Shown one piece after another: positions 1-10,736 of a stretch of DNA of 64,000 nt. Source of the DNA: Scalesia atractyloides (Eukaryota; Streptophyta; Magnoliopsida; Asterales; Asteraceae); NCBI GenBank assembly GCA_947069175.1, contig CAMTDV010000028.1:69362157-69426156 (forward strand), given 5' to 3'. A program made the translations under genes and the position numbers. The notes under the pieces are model-generated. The model had not been told where the DNA came from. It ran no database searches and was given only the letters and a program-made list of their open reading frames with translations. Numbering within the stretch: the stretch's first letter is position 1; each line of letters begins with the position of its first letter.

Positions 1-32
1 AAATAATAAAAAAAATATTTGATTTTTGCTAC

Positions 33-72
33 AGTTGACTTTGACCGTTGACTTTGACTGACTGTTGACCGG
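33..72 (-). promoter_or_regulatory. Tandem TTGAC (W-box-like) array in LTR
   Basis: Several closely spaced GTTGAC/TTTGAC motifs follow the last tRNA-like unit of the LTR. The same array occurs at the equivalent place in the other family-B LTRs. TTGAC is the core bound by WRKY factors, but binding here is inference. Confidence 0.4.
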
Positions 73-90
73 TTCGAAGGCATATTGTTG

Positions 91-169
91 TGCGCCGGGT
101 GAGGCTCGAACCCGAGACCTCCCGTACGCGTGCACGCAGCTCTACCAACTGAGCTACGTGTCTAACCCG
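91..169 (-). other. tRNA-like module, last unit of LTR array
   Basis: On the minus strand it has an A-box-like TAGCTCAGTTGG and a B-box-like GGTTCGAGCCT about 32 nt apart, with a D-arm-like hairpin. The ends cannot pair as an acceptor stem, so it is a pseudo-tRNA and not a tRNA gene. Confidence 0.6.
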
Positions 170-258
170 TCATATATCCGATTTTAATTATATATATATA
201 TTAATTAGATTTTAAACAGAATTCCCTTATTTTAAAAACGAATTAAATCCAGCGAACC

Positions 259-339
259 GGTGCGCTCCACAGGTCTCGAACCCGGGACCTGTGGGTTAGC
301 GTACACACAGTCCACCGCTGGACTGTGTGTCACACTTGG
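259..339 (-). other. tRNA-like module in LTR array
   Basis: Contains the 11-bp-stem hairpin CACACAGTCCA / TGGACTGTGTG and a second hairpin built on CCACAGGTC / GACCTGTGG with the GGTTCGA core in its loop. It lies about 170 bp from the neighbouring modules. Confidence 0.6.
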
Positions 340-426
340 TTATAAACTCGGTTATCAATATACTTAACATATACCTAATTCAATCCGGTTCAGTTTGCGG
401 AAAAAAAAGGAATTTTTATTAAGGCA

Positions 427-510
427 GCGTGTGAGGGACAATACTCGAACTCGAGACCTTAGCGTTCAATGTGCACACAGTCCACCGCTGGACTGTGTGT
501 CTAACCCGGT
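427..510 (-). other. tRNA-like module, first unit of LTR array
   Basis: Same CACACAGTCCA hairpin and a degraded B-box region (GAGTTCGAGTA on the element strand). Spacing to the next unit is about 171 bp. Confidence 0.55.
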
Positions 511-943
511 AAATAGCTGGATTTTAATTATACTTAACTATTACCGAAACTTCGTCTTCTTCACTGGTTTTCACCGGAAGTGACGACTGACTGATTCGAA
601 ATGTTGATTCAGGTTTCTTTAGCGTTTAATGATCAATTACAGACGAGATAAAAGTAAAAAGAAAGGAATTTAGGCGTGAAAAGTACCGACTGGTTTTCCT
701 CTGTTTTCCGGCAGAACTCCGGCGACAGCAATCTCTTTCCGGCGACGAGTGTCTTGTAGCAGAGAGTCTTCCGAAAGCTTACAAAGGGTGTGGGTGACTT
801 TGGTAAAAGTTTAGGGGGTTCAGTAAAGCTCAGAGATTAAAAACTCGGTTTTCCGGTGACGTATAAAATATTTCCGGCGAGTGAGTTTTCGCCGAGAAAG
901 GGTGCGATTTGAGTGTGAAAGGTTTCTGGCGAGTTGTGGGTGA

Positions 944-950
944 ATTTATA
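944..950 (-). promoter_or_regulatory. LTR TATA box
   Basis: TATAAAT on the minus strand, at the place equivalent to TATAAAT at 41230, 44851 and 51669 in the other family-B LTRs. This probably sets the U3/R start of the element. Confidence 0.6.
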
Positions 951-1212
951 GGGTAGTATCGAGATGTATGGGGTCTGAATTTGGTCTCAATTCGAAGTCA
1001 GCCGTTCTCCGGCGGTTATGGCTGATGTCGCGGGTTCAGACGTCGGTTATAACCGTTGTGGGAGTTAAGTCTTCGGTTAATTTGAGCGGAAATGTAATTA
1101 TACGGCGAAGTCGTCGGGATTTCCGACGACTGCTATTTTGGGCGCAATTTACTGAATTTAACTTCCGAACTTGAATATTTGAATTAATTGTTTCCTGTTA
1201 TTATCAAAAAAT

Positions 1213-1294
1213 CAAAGCGGCGGAGCGGTTGATTGGCTGGGTGATAAGTTGTTGTTGAGCCGGTTACAGACCCGAGTTCGAAACCCGGCAGAAG
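1213..1294 (+). other. Antisense serine/leucine-tRNA-like module in LTR
   Basis: Reads as GGCGGAGCGGTTGA followed by a B-box-like GAGTTCGAAACCC. It is antisense to the LTR and is followed by T-runs that could end a Pol III transcript. It corresponds to the modules at 40892-40973, 44511-44592 and 51329-51410. Confidence 0.5.
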
Positions 1295-1752
1295 CAAATC
1301 ATTTTTATTTTGCGATTTTTATCAGTTTTTTCAAAAACTAAATATATATCCCCGCATAATAATTGATTATGTATCGTTTAAATTAATTTTGGCCATTTAA
1401 TTCCAACGAAAATTTTAACTGACTGTTCGGTCGATAAACGGAATGGGTTTGGTAAATCCGTTTTTGACGGATGTTACAAGAGAGAGAGTAAAGGAAGAAG
1501 AGATGGTGAGGGTTCCACCTTTTAAACCTCCCATCAACCTAAATGGTACTACTATAAATGCTCAACAAACAACACCCTTAAAGCAAGTAAAACTAATAAA
1601 GCATACCCAACAATGCATATAAATCTTGTAATTTAACATTATATAAATAAAAAAAACATTTTAAAAATTTAAGAATTTATTTCTAAAATCTAACTAAAGT
1701 TGAATAATTTTCACATTTTTGTTTCTATTTGTCTTCTTTTATGTATTTTTTC

Positions 1753-2172
1753 CAAGGTTGGAGAACTCGCTAATCGCTAGTCGGCCGGTGAGGTCAGCGA
1801 CTACTCGGGATTAATTGAATCGGGTTTTTTATATGTGATTTTCAGTTCTATGTATTCATATACGCATTTTTATAGGTAAATATTTTAAGTAGCTAGGTTT
1901 TAACTCTTACTTAACACGTTTTTTAAATATACAAGACTAATTGTTAGAATTCACATGGTTGGTTGGAAACTTGCTGAAATTTAGAGGTTTTGGCCGGAAT
2001 ATACAGGTTTTTTGTCAGAATCTGGCCGGAATCGCCAATTTTTGGCCGACTGACTAGATCCGACTATGCCCGACTAGTAATTAATGGACTGATTAACATA
2101 AAATTACTCTACTAGCCGACTAGCGATTAATCACCGAGTAGTCGCTGACTACTCGTGATTTTTACAACACTA
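1753..2172. mobile_element. Foldback/MITE-like element
   Basis: The two ends are imperfect inverted copies: GCTAATCGCTAGTCGGC and CAGCGACTACTCGG on the left match the reverse complement of the right end (2110-2150). ACTAGTCGG-type motifs recur inside. No ORF is present. The exact ends and target duplication are unclear. Confidence 0.5.
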
Positions 2173-3285
2173 ATTTTTTCTCTATTTTTCTTTAATATTT
2201 TAATTTTGTTATTGTTGCATCTAACTTTTCATTTAGATTTTAATAATAATCAGCGCATTCTTCGTCATAAAAAAACGGGTGTAATTCACTAGTTTAATTA
2301 AATTCTTAAACCGTAAAGTGCTGTCACAGTAGGTGATTTACAAGAAGAAAGGGAAAACAACATATTCACATGTTAAGGTGTCATTAACAAAACTTGGTTA
2401 CATGTTTCTACGAAAGGTATAATAAATACAAGAGCATGTTATTATTAAATACACAAAAAATTAGTTGTGAATAGTTAGTTAAACACTATAAATAATAGTG
2501 TCCACATTAAAAGCTAATCTAACATGTTCTTATGAGTAAACCTAATCACAGAATTATCTGTAAACTTTAAACATCATTAATTCTTACCGTGATTTGATCA
2601 TATATATTTCCCAAACCATTCTACTTTAATTATTTTATAATTAAAGTTAAATTTCACAAGTGGAGTCTCACCTTTGTTCTTTGTGTGTGTCGCATACAAA
2701 CGAAAGTACATCCACGACAATTTGCTGTAGCTCAATGTTTCTTGCATGAAGTTTATACAAATTATAAAATATTATTATTATACAACCGAAAACAATTTGT
2801 TATCATAATGCAAGTCCTAAGGTATAGCTCAACGTTTCTTGCATGAATTTTATACGATGATTAATAATACGTTAAAAGCAAACAAGTTTCGGTTGTCATT
2901 TTTTCTAAAATTTACATTATCACATAATCTCAGTTATACGCAACGCATTCGTGATTTTACATTAAAAGTCTAAAACTAAATAACAATAGATCGATAAAAT
3001 AACCCGTAAACATATACATAGATGAAACAATTTAGACTAAAATGGCTAGATTTAAATACCGGTGTATAAATAACAGTTTTGTTGAACTTCTTTCAAAGAA
3101 TTATTAACAATGTATATATAACCTAATAAATAAGGTTATCTAGGTGTCACACGTACTCGTATCTAATTACAAATTTAAGAAAAAAAATATTTTTGGGTAT
3201 CACGTGTTCTAAAAAAGATTATCCGTAAAATATTTACCAAGCTATAGCCAACAACTTATATCTTCGGCTAACAACTTTTACAAAC

Positions 3286-3348
<63 letters not shown>
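3286..3348. repeat. (ATT)n microsatellite
   Basis: About 21 uninterrupted ATT units. Confidence 0.95.
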
Positions 3349-3397
3349 CCCACATATTCAAAAATATAATATAAAATAAAACTAAGTTTTAGTTATT

Positions 3398-3825
3398 GAG
3401 TAAACTATCAAAATGGTATATGAAGTTTGGTCACTTTTAACACTTTAGTCAAAATTCAAACCTTTTGAATCTAGGTCCTTGTAGTTTCAATTTTGTTGCC
3501 ATTTTCTTCCAAAATCAAAATTTGGTTAGATTTTTCAGTTTAACATCCAGCTTTTTTTTTGTCTTTTTCCCCCTTTTAATAAAAGAGTAAAATGGTCTTT
3601 TAACGTTTTATTATAACAAATTAAAAAAATCTGATCATTTTGCGCTCATTAAAAGGAGAAAAAAGACAAAAAACTGGATTTTAACTGAAAAATCTGACCA
3701 GATTTTACTTTTGGATAAAAATGGCAATAAAATTGAAACAACAGGGACCTAGAATCAAAATGTTTAAGTTTTGAATTAAAATGTTAAAGATAACCAAACC
3801 TCAAAACCATTTTAACAGTTTACTC
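3398..3825. mobile_element. Mutator-type MITE with 9-bp TSD
   Basis: The 428-bp element consists almost wholly of two long inverted arms of roughly 200 bp each, starting GAGTAAACTATCAAAATGG on the left and matching GAGTAAACTGTTAAAATGG on the reverse of the right. It is flanked by an exact 9-bp duplication TTAGTTATT (3389-3397 and 3826-3834). A 9-bp TSD with long TIRs is the Mutator superfamily signature. No coding capacity. Confidence 0.85.
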
Positions 3826-4390
3826 TTAGTTATTTCACGAGTGTGATACACGAAGTTTTTAACATAATATCGTACAAAACAATGAATAAAGAAAGTTTTA
3901 CACCTTCAAAGTCACATGATCTTGTACTTAGGTCCTTCCAAAATTTCAAGGTTTCCGATTCTTGTAATTTACATGTTGTCAAACACTACCAAAAAGAGAA
4001 TTATTCTCATAATTGTCATTTGCCTTTACCTTTCCTTACAAACCAATTCTTAATCATTAATCTTTTCATACATTGAACATGACAAAAAAGAAAAAAGAAA
4101 ACATTCTAGGGACAAATGGTTAATTACTATTTTTAGATATAAATACAAAAGATGTTTAAAACAATAAATACCAAACAATATTAAGAATTTATGAAACCTC
4201 TACTTTAGCTCCAAAGAAATGATCAAACTAAAATAAATTATGGCCCCTTTCTATAACCATCAAAGGTGCCAAAATCTTCTGAAAGAGCACTTAAACAAGT
4301 ACCCAAGTAGAAGTAAAAAGAATCCATTGAAAAATATCCTACATAAACTATGGATTATAATCATCAAAAGCAACCATAAAAGATGGGTTT
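3826..4390. other. 3' flank of the hAT-derived gene
   Basis: AT-rich DNA with no supported ORF. The part next to 4390 is likely to hold the 3' UTR and polyadenylation region of the minus-strand gene, but no boundary can be fixed. Confidence 0.4.
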
Positions 4391-6832
4391 TCACAAAGAA
4401 GATGCATCAAACATAACATCATTGAGCACATCATCCTCTCGACTCGCCATCGAGAAAAAATCGGCATCTTTATCTTCATCGTTTGAAAAATCCCGTCTCT
4501 CGAGCTTCGATTGGGCAGCGATGAATATCAACTTTTGCGCCTTATCGATCCCCGTTCTTGATTGAGCCCATCTACATATAGATGAACTCCATTTGATCCC
4601 ACATGAAGTGGCATGAAGAAAGATCAACCTCATTGCTACTTTCCTTAAACACTTGAAATCGGTTAAATGAGTTTCCCAAACCAGTCTGCTACTTTGTGGG
4701 TTAGCTATTTTCATTTTACCGGTTATGGGGTCTCTTTGTTTCAACTGGACCGCTTGTGCGTACATAGGGTCAAGCCCCTCGGTTCTCCATTTCATGAGCT
4801 CCATTAGTGCAATGTGAGCTTCTTCGTGTGATACAAGCCTCGTTATAAGCTGGTCAACGTCTTTTTCTTGTTCAGAAGTCAAGTACTTGAAAGGAGGCAA
4901 GTATTTCCCGCTTGTATCCCGGATCATGTAGAACGGATCAAGAATGAACGCAGCCGACCACGCAGGGTGATAGTTTCTCCTAAACCTATTATCAAACACC
5001 TTCTCAACATGATTCTCATTGATATGAAACTTCCCACACCATTCCTTGATCTTCACTCTGAGCTCCTCCCATAAAGGCAAGCATTGCCCAATTCTCGGCT
5101 TTTCTTTCTCAATCTCTCGAGCCATTCCTTTGATCAATCCAACCAATGAATGAACCGCCTCTAACTCGCTCCAAAACTGAGACATCATCATCTCCTCAAT
5201 CTCCTTCCCGGTTTGATCCTCCATCGACACCATCTTGCAACTCTCATCAAGAAAAACCAACTGCAATGCCCGTGCCAAGCTTAACACATCTTCCACCATC
5301 TGAAACACCGGCTCAAATTCACCACCACCATAAAACGGCACTCGCAGCAACGCAGCCCGTCCGTATTCTTGCAAATGATACTTGAGGAAAAGATGTCTAA
5401 TTTGTGACTTGTTATTCACAAAGTTTGCAACTTTGAAACAATTTTCAGTCACATTGTGAAATAATGGCAATTCTTTGCTAAAATCTTTAACCAACTTACT
5501 AACCCCTTGAAACTGACAAGAAAGATTCACCATCCAATGATGCTGGTTTTCAAGATTCCTTAAAACTTTACTCCTGAACTTATCAGAAACAATCCCCACA
5601 CATTGTTGCAAGTTGTTCCCACAAATGTCACAAATTGTTTCCCACAAAACATCCTCAGCATGCTTAGAAAAAACATACCCACTTGTAAACACCCCTCTTC
5701 TAAACACACTAGTCCCATTAGGCAAATTCACACACACATTCACCAATTTCTCAACTTCACCTGAACTATGATGATTATTATTCTTCTTTACTTTCCACCC
5801 ATCTGATGATATTTGAAAAAACAAAGCGTCGCGAATTCGGGCCTCCGACTCGGCTTTCGCCTCTTTGTACTTGGACTCGAGCCGTTCGCCCACGAGCTCC
5901 CGTCGGGTTACCGTGGGTAACCCGACTTGGTTTAAGAAACTCTTGAACTTTGGATGCTCCAAACTTGAAAAAGAAACCAACCCACAATTGTCATACACCC
6001 AATTTGCCAACAACTCAAGTGATGAATCTATTTGGGCTTTGGTCAACGTTTGACCCGGTGAGGCTTTTGGGCTTTTAAGCTTCTTTACACTATCTTCTAA
6101 CATAGCTAAAGCCCCTAAATCCTCTTTCCCACCTGACAACACCACATGTGGCTGTACTTGCTTTTGTTGTTGCTGGTGATGATGATGATGATGATGTGGT
6201 GAAAACGCATGAACCGGTTCGGGCCGGGCCGGGTACGAGACATTAACCGAAAATCTCGGCGGCTCAATCATAGTAATCGGAGCAACCGAATAAGTAGTTT
6301 CCGAATCACCCACTTTAAACCCACCACCACCGCCGCCGCCACCACCACCGCTGCCACGGCGGTTACCGGAGCTCCGTTTCCGTCCACTCACCGGCGACGA
6401 CGACGACGTCGGAGAACCACCCAAATCCACCATCCTAACAGAAATCGGGTTCGGGCTTGACCCGGACCCGGAATTAAAAATCGGGCACGTCCCTCGTTTC
6501 AAATGCTCTGAAGCCGTCCGTGACGGATTCGAAGCCGAAAAGAGAGACTCACACAACGAGCAACGGAGCTTAACCGCTTTCGGCAACCCGGTATCCGGGT
6601 GGCGAATCAAACTGGGCTCTAAATGGGCCCAATACCAGGCCCCTTTACCTTTAATAGCCTTTGTCCGTACCATCACTAACCCCTCATACCGTTTATGCAC
6701 AGCATTCACGGCCATCTCGTCGGTGGTTAGCTCCGGCGACGGCGCCGCCACTAGGTCGGTAATGGTGGCGGTAGCCGGCGGAGAAGGTGGTTGTGTGGTG
6801 GTGGGTGTGTTTGTGTTAGTGACGGCTGACAT
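4391..6832 (-). CDS. Domesticated hAT-transposase-like protein (BED-type finger)
   Basis: Single-exon 813-residue protein starting at an ATG. Order: a Pro/Thr-rich N-terminus; a BED-like zinc finger with C91, C94, H110 and C116; low-complexity runs of Gly (162-171), His (213-219) and Gln (220-223); then a long RNase-H-like hAT core with the SDGW motif (D344) typical of the first catalytic position of hAT enzymes; and a C-terminal hAT dimerization-like segment with HATSC. The reading frame is long and uninterrupted, there are no terminal inverted repeats around it, and it is the only long intact ORF in the window. This fits the conserved single-copy plant hAT-derived proteins that act as host genes. 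A DNA-binding or regulatory role in the nucleus is inference; I see no proof of transposase activity. The acidic tail may be an interaction surface. Confidence 0.85.
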   Translation of the reverse strand: MSAVTNTNTPTTTQPPSPPATATITDLVAAPSPELTTDEMAVNAVHKRYEGLVMVRTKAIKGKGAWYWAHLEPSLIRHPDTGLPKAVKLRCSLCESLFSASNPSRTASEHLKRGTCPIFNSGSGSSPNPISVRMVDLGGSPTSSSSPVSGRKRSSGNRRGSGGGGGGGGGGFKVGDSETTYSVAPITMIEPPRFSVNVSYPARPEPVHAFSPHHHHHHHQQQQKQVQPHVVLSGGKEDLGALAMLEDSVKKLKSPKASPGQTLTKAQIDSSLELLANWVYDNCGLVSFSSLEHPKFKSFLNQVGLPTVTRRELVGERLESKYKEAKAESEARIRDALFFQISSDGWKVKKNNNHHSSGEVEKLVNVCVNLPNGTSVFRRGVFTSGYVFSKHAEDVLWETICDICGNNLQQCVGIVSDKFRSKVLRNLENQHHWMVNLSCQFQGVSKLVKDFSKELPLFHNVTENCFKVANFVNNKSQIRHLFLKYHLQEYGRAALLRVPFYGGGEFEPVFQMVEDVLSLARALQLVFLDESCKMVSMEDQTGKEIEEMMMSQFWSELEAVHSLVGLIKGMAREIEKEKPRIGQCLPLWEELRVKIKEWCGKFHINENHVEKVFDNRFRRNYHPAWSAAFILDPFYMIRDTSGKYLPPFKYLTSEQEKDVDQLITRLVSHEEAHIALMELMKWRTEGLDPMYAQAVQLKQRDPITGKMKIANPQSSRLVWETHLTDFKCLRKVAMRLIFLHATSCGIKWSSSICRWAQSRTGIDKAQKLIFIAAQSKLERRDFSNDEDKDADFFSMASREDDVLNDVMFDASSL

Positions 6833-6894
6833 TATTAGTGTTCTCCAAAGTCCAACGTTGTTGTAGAAAAATATAGTAAAAAGGTAATTTTTTG

Positions 6895-6939
6895 TTATGG
6901 AGGGGTGTGGTGGAAAAATGGAGTAATATTGGGTTGCAT
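6895..6939 (-). other. Possible 14-codon uORF
   Basis: The probable 5' leader of the hAT-derived gene contains an ATG at 6939 with a stop at 6895, ending about 60 nt before the main ATG. The transcript start is not known, so its presence in the mRNA is inference. The leader and upstream DNA (6833-7130) are rich in CT and CAAC on the minus strand. Confidence 0.3.
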
Positions 6940-7459
6940 GATGGTGGTGAGTGGTTGTTGAGGGTGGTTAAATTAAGTAATTTGGAGATGGTGTTTTGGG
7001 TAGAGACTATAGAGACAGAGGGTTGTTGTGTAGTCAACAGGGGAGAGGCTGTTTTTGTGTGTATAATAAACAATTTTTACTGTTAGTTGTGGGGTAATCT
7101 TCCATACCTTCACTTTTTTCTGTCAGTTTTACACGCGCTTCATTTTTTAAAGGTTTTTTCTTTTGGGAACATCTCACTAAAATGGTATTTTTTTTAATAA
7201 GATACGATGTCTTGTTACCGTGATATTACTAGATTTTGCCGATCGCGGTATACGCATATAATGTATATGTGTGTGGGCGTTTGGGGACAAGAGTAAAAGT
7301 GCACTAATTTTAACGTTATTTACTAATTTCGTGAAAATAACGTTAAAAGAAGGAGATGGTTAATCATGAATCATGTGGTGGCGTTGATAGCCAAAAGACA
7401 ATGGGGTACACGTACTAATCGACATTTGTCTCAGTTGTTGAGTGTTATGTATCTTATGT

Positions 7460-7622
7460 CCAAGGCTTGATGCAAAACTACTACTGAGTCGGGGGTCTCA
7501 CCGGAAGTAGCCTCTTTATTCCTACTGGGTATAGGTAAGGCTGTCTACATCTTACCCTCCTCAGACCCTACCTTAGCTTTGCTATTGGTGAGATTTACTA
7601 GGTATGATGATGATGATGACGA
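7460..7622 (+). mobile_element. SINE-like repeat
   Basis: Contains the order CCAAGGCTTG, GGGGGTCTCACCGG, GTAGGTAAGG-like and CATCTTACCCTCC, AGACCCTACC, then a (ATG)n tail. I recognise this string of motifs as a widespread dicot short interspersed repeat with a simple-sequence 3' tail. The 5' end and target duplication are not clear. Confidence 0.55.
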
Positions 7623-7818
7623 CTAGATTTTGCCCCACCAGCGTTGCGGGACACTAAGCCGAATATTTCTCTCTCATAACATGTACTTTTGCACTTCGGT
7701 TACTTTCATAAAACAATCTCAAAAAAATTAAATTGAGTCAACCAATTAAAATAAAACAGGTTCATACTTTACCTTAAGAAAACAAAAAACGATGGAAAAA
7801 ACTATATATTTTAAATGA

Positions 7819-8250
7819 GCGTGTGCCAGGTAGCTGCTGGCACGAATAAAAATTACACCGAGTTAACTAATTAAAACAAAACATTAACACAACTTTGTAA
7901 AAAAATTAGCATGACTGTAATTTACCGAGGGCAACATCATAATGTGATTAGGAAACAAACAAAAACGATGGAAAAAATATAAATTTAAATTGAGAGCAAA
8001 ATCGTAATTTGGCTGGGAGAAAAAAAAAACAAAACTAATGGTAAAACAATAAATTTAAATGGGTAAAATCGTAATTTTGAACCGATGGTTAAACTATAAT
8101 TTTTTTAGTTAGGAGGCAAAAGCATAACTTTATTTAGAATTGTGGACAAAAACGTAACTTTGAACTGACGACAAAATCGTAACTTTAAAACGAGTATAAA
8201 ATCGTAAATTAGTTAGACTATTGGAAGAGTGCCAGGCAGCTGGCTAACAC
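7819..8250. mobile_element. MITE-like element with palindromic ends and internal minisatellite
   Basis: Both ends carry a palindrome around GTGCCAG...CTGGCAC (7822-7842 and 8229-8250). The interior is made of degenerate units about 25-30 bp long based on CAAAATCGTAACTTT. No ORF. Confidence 0.55.
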
Positions 8251-9040
8251 TATTTCCCGATCTTATATTTGTAGTTATAGTAATAATAATAATAATAATA
8301 TGTATTTTTCTAGGTAATCTAGTGCTACGTATATCTTTCGTACGTGTATTCGATGTCTTGTTCTTCTATTGAATAATAGAAGTGATAGTGACACAAAGCT
8401 AGTGTATGATGATTGATAAACGTAGTCGTGCTTATGTTCATAATAATTTAAGGTTTTATTGCATTTTTGTTTCCAACATTCTATTGTTCCAAAACAAAGA
8501 AGTGACTAATTGTTTTAATGTCAAAACAATGTAAGGTATATTTCTTTCAACTCCCTATTTCATTGATTGCTATTATTATATTTTTCTTTTGCTAGATAAT
8601 CCAAATGCTCAAAAATATAATTTGGGATCTTTAACGACTATTTTAGTTCATTTGAGAGGAGAAAAAGGATTACATTTAACGCATGTGATGTGAAGGGCCA
8701 TACGAGTCAAGTTATAGATGCACACATGACCACAAGTGTGATATGCAACACACGGTATATATTTAATATTTAGTTAACCGCCATCCGAATAACAATATTA
8801 TGAAGATACATAAATGAAAGGTGAGACACAACAAAAGCTCACGTTGAAAATGCATTTAAGAACGTAGTAATCGTATAAACAGGTGATACGTGAAGAAAAG
8901 TACAAATATCACGCACATCATACCTAAAATACAAACTGTTTTTTTCGCATAGTTGTAGGATATATTTCATACGATTAACAATTAGTTTCATAATTCTCTC
9001 TTGTTTCCTTTTTACATTTTTCTACATCTATTTGCATTAA
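8251..9040. other. AT-rich intergenic DNA
   Basis: I see no gene or clear repeat here apart from a short AAT run near 8280. Confidence 0.5.
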
Positions 9041-9340
9041 GAGTTAACTGACATTTTTGTTCCTATGATTTGTCAAATTATGCTAGTGCATGTCAAATTT
9101 CAAATTTGTATCATTTTCGTCCATGGCGTTCTTGAATCATGCCAGTTCCGTCCAATAAAACATGAGTTAGCTGTCATTTCCATCTCTGTGGTTTGTCCAA
9201 TTATTCGATTTAGCCTTAGTTTTCTGAACGAAATTGACACGTTTCAAGAATGTCAGGGACAAAAATTGTACAAATTTGAAATTTGATTTGGACTGACATA
9301 ATTGAACAAACCACGAAGACTAAAATGACATTTAATTAAA
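9041..9340. mobile_element. MITE with long inverted arms
   Basis: The left arm (AACTGACATTTTTGTTCC, then GATTTGTCAAATTATG) matches the reverse complement of the right arm over roughly 130 bp. The motif order is like Mutator-type MITEs. No target duplication could be fixed. Confidence 0.6.
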
Positions 9341-9391
9341 TAAATATGAATTAGAATCAAAATAAGTATAAAAAAGTATCATCTCACTTAT

Positions 9392-9495
9392 AATTTAACT
9401 TATATATGAATTGCCAGTTTCTTCTTGCATATCATTTAACTTATATTACAATATGAATTGCCAGTTTCTTCTTGCATATAATTTAACTTATATTA
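9392..9495 (+). repeat. Tandem repeat, about 45-bp unit
   Basis: Two copies plus a partial third copy of a unit that starts ATTTAACTTATAT and contains GAATTGCCAGTTTCTTC. Confidence 0.8.
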
Positions 9496-10333
9496 TTTAT
9501 ATTATGGATTTTGTTATATTATTAAAACTAAAATAAAATATTTCATGCATTTTGATGAATCGTAAAATCTTTATACATCCATCCATGATTCTCATCATCA
9601 AATTTTAAATCAAGAATACTATTCGATGAGGAACATTATCTCAGTACATGATAGGTATTTTTTTTTAATAAAATGAGGTTCTATTCACCTTTATGCTAAA
9701 ACTTTTTCTAACGTAGTTATGTTCGAAAATCGAAACTAAAATCTTTATACTGCTAGTTTCTTTTTATCTTCCTCTCATTTAAATTTACACATTTAATCTT
9801 TTGTCTACTTTAATTTAAAACTTTTTTATTTCGCCAATGTACCCTTTACGATGAAAAAACAGTAGCTAAAATTGATATTTGACTCCAAATAAATCTTTTG
9901 CTATTATTGAGTCATCTTGGATGTTAGATTTCATGGCAAAATAAGATTCTGATGTGTTCGTTTTTGTACGGTTTTATTCGGTCAACATGTTGGTTTAATA
10001 TTGTATTGACTATAGAAGACTGATAAAACAAGGGAAAATTCTTGAGATTGGCCGACTTTGACAACTTTTCAAAAGAGCTATTTGAAAACTCTCTTGGAGC
10101 CTGCACGCACAATCCAAGAAGGCTTGGAGCCTTTTCAACGAAAACCAATCAAAACACGACACTTGTCTAAAAAAACATGTAGCAATTTGGAGCCTTTTCA
10201 GCATCTTCAAAGTCCTTATAGCGGCTAGCTTGAGCCGCTTCAGACGGCTCCCTACTTGTAAGGGCTTGATGGCTTAAACGGCTTAAGAAGTTGTGAACCC
10301 TCCATGAGCCTCTTCAACCATTATATATATATA

Positions 10334-10702
10334 GGGAAAAGGTAAAATGAGAACCACCCTAAGTTGTGAGAACCATGAGAACTAGTCATTTCAAAAGATT
10401 TTTTCAAAAAAAAAATTGTTTATAAAAAATCTTTAAAAAAATCACTCGTACCAGCAAAAAAATAAAAATTAAAAAAATGTCGCATACAAAAATTTACATC
10501 GGATGAAAAAAAATTACATCGCCGTAAAGGAAATATACATCAGGCGTAAACAAAGTTTACATTAGGCGTAACTATCGACTTGATAATATTTTTGTTTTTA
10601 CAAATATGTTTATAACATTTTCATTTGCGTTTGTGCAAAAACTGGTGTGGCCCAACTCGTGCGAAAGTAAGAAATCTCATGGTTCTCACAACTCGTAGAG
10701 GT
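10334..10702. mobile_element. MITE-like element in a TA-rich site
   Basis: An inverted pair GTTGTGAGAACCATGAGA lies near both ends (10363 and, inverted, near 10676-10693). The element sits between TATATA tracts. No ORF. The family is unclear. Confidence 0.5.
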
Positions 10703-10736
10703 TATATATATATATATATAATATATATATATATAT

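Larger units (their letters stand above)
1..1478 (-). repeat. Partial LTR, family B, cut by the window edge
   Basis: The right boundary is the reverse complement of the TGTAACATCC start seen in the three other family-B LTRs (40711, 44325, 51143), so this LTR reads on the minus strand and runs off the left edge. It contains a TATA box near 944-950, three tRNA-like units at 91-510 and an antisense tRNA-like module at 1213-1294. The bases just outside 1478 read as pyrimidines on the element strand, so no polypurine tract is present. That fits a 5' LTR or a solo LTR rather than a 3' LTR. It is more diverged from the other copies than they are from each other. Confidence 0.85.
1479..3397. other. 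AT-rich intergenic DNA
   Basis: No coding region is supported. It holds the foldback element at 1753-2172, an imperfect 31-bp direct repeat about 100 bp apart (near 2730 and 2827, core GTTTCTTGCATGAA) and an ATT microsatellite. Confidence 0.6.

Noticed and set aside
91..169. True tRNA gene
   Set aside because: The A-box and B-box are tRNA-like, but the ends do not pair as an acceptor stem and there is no sound anticodon arm. It repeats inside LTRs.
6816..7073. 85-codon ORF overlapping the hAT-derived gene start
   Set aside because: It begins with TTG and not ATG. Only the 14-codon ATG uORF at 6895-6939 remains plausible.
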